From assembly GCA_012841175.1 (NCBI GenBank), contig DUVG01000040.1, forward strand, positions 1-11,269: DNA of 11,269 bases. The letters are read 5' to 3'. This DNA comes from Clostridium sp. GTDB lineage: Bacteria; Bacillota; Clostridia; Acetivibrionales; Acetivibrionaceae. How positions within the stretch are numbered: position 1 is the first letter of the stretch; each line of letters opens with the position of its first letter. Made by a program: the position numbers and the translations under genes. Below the pieces are notes generated by a model. The model made no database searches. It was not told the DNA's origin and worked only from the letters and a program-made list of their open reading frames with translations. Below, in pieces: positions 6,945-11,269 of the stretch.

Positions 6945-7835
6945 TCATAATATTGTTACATTGGATTTTTTTTCACTATCCATTAAAAATAAAAACATAT
7001 CTACTATATCAGGGTCAAATTGAGTCCCTTTGCATCTTTCTAGTTCTCTCATGGCATCTTCTACTTTCATACCTTTTCTGTAAGGTCTGTCACTTGTCAT
7101 TGCATCAAAAGCATCTGCCACACACATTATTCTTCCAAAAATACATATTTCATTGCCCCTTAATCCATTTGGATATCCTCTTCCATCGTATCTCTCATGA
7201 TGCTGTAATATTCCATCTAACGCTTTATTTAAAAACTTAATATCCTTTAAAATATTATATGCAATTTCTGGGTGTTTCTTTATTTCTTTAAATTCTTCCT
7301 CATTTAAACTTCCATTTTTATTTAATATATTAGTGGACACTCCTATTTTGCCTATATCATGAAGTATAGCTGCATATCTTAAATCTTCAATCTCTTCCTT
7401 GGTTAATCCTAATACTCTGGCAACTTCGCAGGATATTTCCATAACCCTCTGACAATGGCCTCTTGTATATGCATCCATTGCCTCAATGGAATTTGCCAAT
7501 GACATTACCGTTTGAAGATACCCATACTGCATTTCATCAAAAAGTTTTTTTAGTTCAATATTTTTTGTATTAAGTTCTTTTTTGGTCTTGTCTAATTCCT
7601 TAATGTAGGCAGTTAAAGCTTCTTCCCTAATATCATATATTATGTGGGGCTTTTTTTTATATTTATTATTGTTTTCTAACTCAGCAGGTAATAGTGTGAA
7701 AAGTCCACTTATTAAAATAGCAAACATTATGACAATGTATGCAAAATCTGAAGTTTTTATAAATCTTATTAATGCAAAAACTAAAGCTAAACCTATTAGG
7801 GCGTACTTTACATATTCTATAGACCTGTGTTTCAT
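6945..7835 (-). CDS. Membrane-anchored HD-GYP domain phosphodiesterase
   Basis: HD-GYP proteins hydrolyse cyclic di-GMP (some members act on other cyclic dinucleotides) at a two- or three-metal site. The 296-residue protein has two N-terminal membrane helices (about 10-25 and 31-50), a linker and coiled coil (about 65-105), and a complete HD-GYP domain (about 105-290). Metal and catalytic motifs are intact: His127, HDIGK at 159-163, KKHPE with His188, HHERYDGRGYP at 212-222 containing the GYP signature, and the VADAFDAMTSDRPYR stretch near 239-253. There is no receiver or recognisable sensor domain, so the input would be through the short membrane part or a partner. GGGAGG lies about 7 bases before the ATG. 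It is the first of four same-strand genes that include a diguanylate cyclase of opposite predicted activity. Confidence 0.94.
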   Translation of the reverse strand: MKHRSIEYVKYALIGLALVFALIRFIKTSDFAYIVIMFAILISGLFTLLPAELENNNKYKKKPHIIYDIREEALTAYIKELDKTKKELNTKNIELKKLFDEMQYGYLQTVMSLANSIEAMDAYTRGHCQRVMEISCEVARVLGLTKEEIEDLRYAAILHDIGKIGVSTNILNKNGSLNEEEFKEIKKHPEIAYNILKDIKFLNKALDGILQHHERYDGRGYPNGLRGNEICIFGRIMCVADAFDAMTSDRPYRKGMKVEDAMRELERCKGTQFDPDIVDMFLFLMDSEKKSNVTIL

Positions 7836-7892
7836 GAATTGCCTCCCATAAAGATAATAGTACCAGATATGAATTGTAAGTAATATCGAAAA

Positions 7893-7914
7893 CAGTATAA
7901 TATCAGTATAATAT
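7893..7914. repeat. Tandem direct repeat of 11 bp upstream of the HD-GYP gene
   Basis: CAGTATAATAT occurs twice back to back (7893-7903 and 7904-7914), about 58-79 bases upstream of the HD-GYP start. On the minus strand each copy contains TATACT, which is close to a minus 10 box, but I could not place a convincing minus 35 partner. The 11-bp period is about one helical turn, so a regulator could bind both copies on the same face. It could also be simple AT-rich repetition. Confidence 0.5.
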
Positions 7915-7928
7915 ATATATTCTATATA

Positions 7929-7971
7929 TTTTCTTAAAATCCTTCATTTATAGTAATTGGTTTTAAGAAAA
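7929..7971. repeat. Inverted repeat between htrA terminator and HD-GYP upstream region
   Basis: TTTTCTTAAAA (7929-7939) is the exact reverse complement of TTTTAAGAAAA (7961-7971). Two further G-C pairs (7941-7942 with 7959-7960) form after one bulged base, leaving a 16-base loop. The right arm overlaps the T-tract of the htrA terminator. It may be a second weak hairpin or an operator; its role is unknown. Confidence 0.4.
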
Positions 7972-8000
7972 ACCCCCTCTATCTTATAAAATAGAAGGGG
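7966..8000 (-). terminator. Rho-independent terminator of htrA
   Basis: Read on the minus strand, CCCCTTCTAT pairs with ATAGAGGGGG. The 10-bp stem has one G-U pair and an 8-base loop (7983-7990). It is followed directly by TTTTTCTT. It lies 54 bases after the htrA stop and separates htrA from the HD-GYP gene. The G-C-rich base of the stem plus the T-tract makes this the clearest one-way terminator in the window. Confidence 0.88.
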
Positions 8001-8053
8001 TCATTTAAAATAAAGCAGGCTATGTGCTAAAAGGTTTAATATTTAATTTAAAC

Positions 8054-9448
8054 TTATTTTTCTTCACCTATCTCAAGCTCAAGTTCTATTGTTTTACCAT
8101 CCCTATACACTTCAACTTTAACAATTTCACCTGGTTTATGCTTATCTCTCTCATTATTCAACTCTTCTACACTCTTAACTGGTATCCCGTTAAATTTGGT
8201 GATTATATCCATTCTTTTAATTCCAGCCTTATAAGCTGCACTGTATAATGTAACTTCATCTACTAAAACTCCCATTGGTAAGTTATTTTGCCTTGCAATT
8301 TCTTCTGTAAATCTAGTTTCAACTGTAATTCCTATTAATGGTCTTCCCTTTACATAATTAAATTCAATAAGATTGTCTGTAATTTCTTTAGCTCTGTTTA
8401 TTGGTATTGCAAATCCTAGGCCTTCATAATCAAATCCACCTATTTTGGCCGTATTTACTCCAATAAGCTGCCCCTTTGAGTTTACAAGTGCTCCTCCACT
8501 ATTCCCTGGATTAATAGAAGCATCTGTCTGAATAAGTTTCATATATCTATCATCTGTAATAGGTATTGTCCTGTTAAGCCCACTTATTACTCCTACTGTA
8601 ACAGAACCCATGTACTCTAATCCCCCAGGATTACCTATTGCAACTGCAAGTTCACCTACTTTTACTTGATCTGAATTACCAAATTCAACTACAGGTAAAT
8701 TATCCTTTTCGATTTTTAAAACAGCTAAATCTGTTTTGCTATCTCTTCCCACAACTCTTGCTGGATAAGCTTTTTCTCTATCGCTTGGAAGAATAACTTC
8801 TATCTTAGCACCCTGGGCAATCTCATTTGATGTACCATCTAAAGCACTTTCTATAACATGGTTGTTTGTCATTACATAACCATCACTTCTAATTATAATA
8901 CCTGAACCCTGCTCTGAAGTTTCTTTTGTGCCAAAGAACCAAAAATCTCCTTGCAACTTTTGTGCAGTTACGCTAATACCCACAACTGAAGGTCCTACTT
9001 TTTCTGCTATGGCAACAACAGGTGAATCAGCACTTTCAACAACAACCTTTCTATAATAATCAGATTCTAATCCATTTAAGTCTAAATTAGCTGCCTTTTG
9101 AGCTGTGGTATCATCTTTGTCAAAAATAGAATCTATAGTTGGCTGTAATTGCTGACCTGAAAGTTGTGTAAATACCACTCCTGACACCGCTCCACCAAGA
9201 AGAGAACTAATTATTGCAACAATAACCATTTGCATTAAAACAGGATTTTTCTTTTTTTTAGGTTTAGAATAACTTTCAGTATAGAAAGAAGATTCTTTTA
9301 AATGCTTTTCAGTATTATAATGGTCATAGTTTTCGTTTGTATCATTCTCTTCACTGTTTTCATTTAGATAATTTTCCTTTGCATAATAATTCTCATTGTT
9401 CTGTTCCATATTTTCAATTTCGTCATTGTACTTGTTATAATCATCCAT
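8054..9448 (-). CDS. htrA: HtrA/DegP-like membrane-anchored serine protease with PDZ domain
   Basis: HtrA proteases degrade misfolded proteins at the cell surface. The predicted product has 464 residues. It begins with an Asn/Glu/Asp/Tyr-rich cytoplasmic tail of about 60 residues, then a basic PKKKK stretch and one membrane helix (about 70-94). The trypsin-like domain follows, with the complete triad His197 (TNNHVIESA), Asp240 (SKTDLAVL) and Ser317 (NPGNSGGAL). One PDZ domain (about 370-460) ends the protein. I place the start at the ATG at 9446-9448. An upstream in-frame ATG at 9466 is less likely because it overlaps the AAAGGAG ribosome site, which is correctly spaced for 9448. The gene follows a response regulator/histidine kinase pair on the same strand, has its own candidate promoter, and ends at a strong terminator. 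Confidence 0.95.
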   Translation of the reverse strand: MDDYNKYNDEIENMEQNNENYYAKENYLNENSEENDTNENYDHYNTEKHLKESSFYTESYSKPKKKKNPVLMQMVIVAIISSLLGGAVSGVVFTQLSGQQLQPTIDSIFDKDDTTAQKAANLDLNGLESDYYRKVVVESADSPVVAIAEKVGPSVVGISVTAQKLQGDFWFFGTKETSEQGSGIIIRSDGYVMTNNHVIESALDGTSNEIAQGAKIEVILPSDREKAYPARVVGRDSKTDLAVLKIEKDNLPVVEFGNSDQVKVGELAVAIGNPGGLEYMGSVTVGVISGLNRTIPITDDRYMKLIQTDASINPGNSGGALVNSKGQLIGVNTAKIGGFDYEGLGFAIPINRAKEITDNLIEFNYVKGRPLIGITVETRFTEEIARQNNLPMGVLVDEVTLYSAAYKAGIKRMDIITKFNGIPVKSVEELNNERDKHKPGEIVKVEVYRDGKTIELELEIGEEK

Positions 9449-9492
9449 AATAAACACTCCTTTCATAATTATAAGTCCATTAAACTTTGCTA

Positions 9493-9520
9493 ATTATATT
9501 CTATAAAAGGAATTTGAAAA
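9493..9520 (-). promoter_or_regulatory. Candidate promoter of htrA
   Basis: On the minus strand TTTTCA (9515-9520, four of six consensus bases) is followed by a 16-base spacer and a perfect TATAAT (9493-9498). The minus 35 box overlaps one copy of a 10-bp direct repeat, which would suit control by an activator or repressor. The leader would be about 35-40 bases. Confidence 0.4.
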
Positions 9521-9561
9521 AGCTATGAATAAACTGTTAATAATGATCAACAATTTGAAAA
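9511..9561. repeat. Direct repeat of 10 bp upstream of htrA, possible regulator site
   Basis: AATTTGAAAA occurs at 9511-9520 and again at 9552-9561. The copies are 41 bp apart, close to four helical turns, in the 117-base gap between the kinase stop and the htrA start. OmpR-family regulators usually bind direct repeats, often with closer spacing. One copy overlaps the candidate htrA minus 35 box. AT-rich chance repetition remains possible. Confidence 0.4.
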
Positions 9562-9565
9562 CTTA

Positions 9566-11062
9566 TTATTTCACATTGGTACCTTTATTAAGGGTAAAAC
9601 TAAATTTTGTACCTTTTCCCAATTTGCTTTCAACCCAAATTTCTTGTTTATGTTCTTGTATTATATTTTTTACAATGGCAAGACCTAATCCAGTCCCCTT
9701 TTTTTCTATACCTCTTGATTTATCTGACTTATAAAATCTTTCCCATATTAAATTAATTTCATTCTCACCTATTCCAATCCCATCGTCTTCAATGGATACT
9801 AAAACTTTGTCTCTTTGATACTTTGTGGTTAGAATTATTTTTCCCTCTTCCCCTACAAATTTTACTGCATTGTAAATAAGATTCAATATAACTCTTTCGA
9901 TAGAATCTACATCTCCTTCTACAAACATATCTTCCTTTTCAAAATTAGCCTTTACAAAAATGTTCTTTTTGATTATATGACTTTGCATTTTTATAATACT
10001 TCTTCTAATGAGTTCATTAATATTAAAACTTATTAGATGTAGTTCCATCTCTCCTGACTCCATTCTTGCCAAGTCAAGGAGGTCTGTTGTAAGTCTATTA
10101 AGCCTCATTGTCTCTTCTTTTACAATATTAAGATAATCATTGTGTTTTTCTTTTGGAATTGTACCATCTAATATCCCCTCTATAAATCCACGTATAGAGG
10201 TCATTGGCGTCCTAAGTTCATGAGATACATTGGCTATAAATCCTCTTCTCATTTCTTCAATTTTTTCTAGAGCACTGGCCATATTGTTAAAACTATCCGC
10301 CAATTCACCAATCTCATCACTTGATGATATATCAAGTCTTTTTCCAAATTCTCCGCTTGCAATAAGTTTTGCTGCCTCATTAATCTTTTTAAGTGGACTT
10401 GACAACCTTAATGAAAATATATATATAAGAATTACAGATATGATAACTGAAACAACTACCGAAAAAATAAAAAAATTAAAAACAACCGTTCTTGCCCGTT
10501 CAACTTCTGGAATAGGAGTGTGGAGATAAATAGCCAATACAACCTCTCCGTCAAATTTTAATGGTCTTGCAATTGTTAGCCAAGAAACCCCTGTTTCTTT
10601 AAATAGACCAAAAAAATCTCCTCTCTCTCTAATATAATCCTCCTCACCCTGCATAACTCTGTGGTACTGTCTCTCGTCAGGTAATCTAAATATTCCACCA
10701 TTAAATAGTTTACTAATTATATTATCTCCTAGCCTATCCGTTCCTTCACTTTCAAGGATTTTTCCATCAGGAGACACTATCCATATAATTGAATCTGTAT
10801 TATAGCTAAAAGTTTTTAAAAGTTCATCAAGATAGTATCTATGTAATCTATGTATTGCTATATTGCCAGTATCTGAATTCTCTTTTACATAGATTAAATA
10901 ATTATTTATAATACTTGCACTTTCATTTAATTCGTATTCTTTTTCTTGGGAAACAAAATTACCTAAAAAAATGTATAGCATTACACCTGTTATGGATGTG
11001 CTTATGAGCAAAATAACTATAAAAATCACTACAATTTTGCTAAATAATGTCTTTAACATCAT
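9566..11062 (-). CDS. Sensor histidine kinase with HAMP domain
   Basis: The 498-residue protein senses a signal outside the cell and phosphorylates its partner response regulator. Membrane helices lie at about residues 8-33 and 195-217. They flank an extracellular sensor region of about 160 residues that looks Cache/PAS-like. A HAMP linker (about 212-265) leads to the dimerisation helix with phospho-acceptor His281 in FIANVSHELRTP. The ATPase domain is complete, with N box Asn398, G1 DDGIGIG (426-432), F-box WERFY and G2 GTGLGLAIV (456-464). There is no cytoplasmic PAS domain, unlike WalK. The ATG at 11062 overlaps the regulator stop (ATGA). The very next codon is also ATG and sits at better spacing from the GAGGTG ribosome site, so translation may start at 11059. 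Adjacent htrA suggests an envelope-stress role. Confidence 0.95.
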   Translation of the reverse strand: MMLKTLFSKIVVIFIVILLISTSITGVMLYIFLGNFVSQEKEYELNESASIINNYLIYVKENSDTGNIAIHRLHRYYLDELLKTFSYNTDSIIWIVSPDGKILESEGTDRLGDNIISKLFNGGIFRLPDERQYHRVMQGEEDYIRERGDFFGLFKETGVSWLTIARPLKFDGEVVLAIYLHTPIPEVERARTVVFNFFIFSVVVSVIISVILIYIFSLRLSSPLKKINEAAKLIASGEFGKRLDISSSDEIGELADSFNNMASALEKIEEMRRGFIANVSHELRTPMTSIRGFIEGILDGTIPKEKHNDYLNIVKEETMRLNRLTTDLLDLARMESGEMELHLISFNINELIRRSIIKMQSHIIKKNIFVKANFEKEDMFVEGDVDSIERVILNLIYNAVKFVGEEGKIILTTKYQRDKVLVSIEDDGIGIGENEINLIWERFYKSDKSRGIEKKGTGLGLAIVKNIIQEHKQEIWVESKLGKGTKFSFTLNKGTNVK

Positions 11063-11269
11063 TTCACCTCAAATTTATATCCCACACCCCATACAGTTTT
11101 TAGCTGCCAGTTTTGACCTTCTTGATCAATTTTTTCTCTAAGTCTTTTTATATGAACATCTACCGTTCTTGAATCCCCATAAAAATCAAATCCCCATACA
11201 TGCTCTAAAAGCTGCTCTCTGGTAAAGACTTTATTAGGATGTGATGCCAAAAAGAAAAGCAGTTCCAAC
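11059..11269 (-). CDS. OmpR/PhoB-family response regulator, C-terminal part (cut by window edge)
   Basis: Only the last 69 codons and stop are visible; the receiver domain lies beyond the right edge. The visible part is the winged-helix DNA-binding domain of the OmpR/PhoB family. It shows ELLFFLASHPNKVFTREQLL, then HVWGF, the recognition-helix region RTVDVHIKRLREKI, and the C-terminal wing TVWGVGYKFE. The frame runs in from the edge, so the TTG at the boundary is an internal leucine codon, not a start. The stop overlaps the start of the histidine kinase gene by four bases (ATGA), which indicates translational coupling and a cognate pair. The likely targets include the downstream htrA gene, but that is inference from position. 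Confidence 0.93.
   Translation of the reverse strand, partial: LELLFFLASHPNKVFTREQLLEHVWGFDFYGDSRTVDVHIKRLREKIDQEGQNWQLKTVWGVGYKFEVK

Noticed and set aside
6953..7851. Plus-strand open frames opposite the HD-GYP gene
   Set aside because: They mirror a gene with intact catalytic motifs and have no independent support.
10230..10529. Plus-strand 99-codon open frame
   Set aside because: It is antisense to the HAMP and membrane region of the histidine kinase, and its hydrophobic stretches reflect the opposite strand.

Overview
The window looks like chromosomal DNA from a spore-forming, low-GC member of the Clostridia (Bacillota). The evidence is the AT-rich base composition, strong AGGAGG-type ribosome binding sites, a four-cysteine ribosomal protein L28, a 23-codon spoVM gene, and protein families typical of clostridia. 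I see no insertion sequence, phage gene, CRISPR array, tRNA or rRNA. No stretch longer than about 220 bases lacks a gene.

Left part (1-2823). The 5' portion of recG runs off the left edge on the minus strand and has a good promoter. Next to it is a minus-strand gene for a small four-helix membrane protein of unknown function. rpmB (L28) lies on the plus strand and converges on spoVM, a tiny minus-strand sporulation gene, with a bidirectional hairpin terminator between them. Divergent from spoVM is a plus-strand gene for a membrane-anchored PsbP-like protein that starts with TTG. The recG / rpmB / spoVM cluster resembles the Bacillus subtilis spoVM-rpmB-recG neighbourhood, but the Asp23 and DAK-family genes usually found between rpmB and recG are missing.

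Middle part (2807-7835). Four minus-strand genes are read in the order HD-GYP phosphodiesterase, glycogen synthase (glgA), endonuclease III (nth), and a membrane GAF-GGDEF diguanylate cyclase. The last overlaps the convergent PsbP-like gene by 17 bp. The two signalling proteins have opposite predicted activities on cyclic di-GMP, and both keep their catalytic motifs.

Right part (8054-11269). A minus-strand stress-type module consists of an OmpR-family response regulator (only its DNA-binding end is in the window), a sensor histidine kinase joined to it by an ATGA overlap, and a membrane-anchored HtrA-like serine protease followed by a strong terminator. A candidate promoter and a 10-bp direct repeat lie just upstream of htrA, where the partner regulator could plausibly act. 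This arrangement resembles envelope-stress systems in which a two-component pair controls an HtrA protease.

Overall this is mainly a housekeeping and signalling region. The items most worth a second look are the easily missed spoVM, the two unassigned membrane proteins, and the repeats upstream of htrA and of the HD-GYP gene. I found no convincing undescribed multi-gene system.
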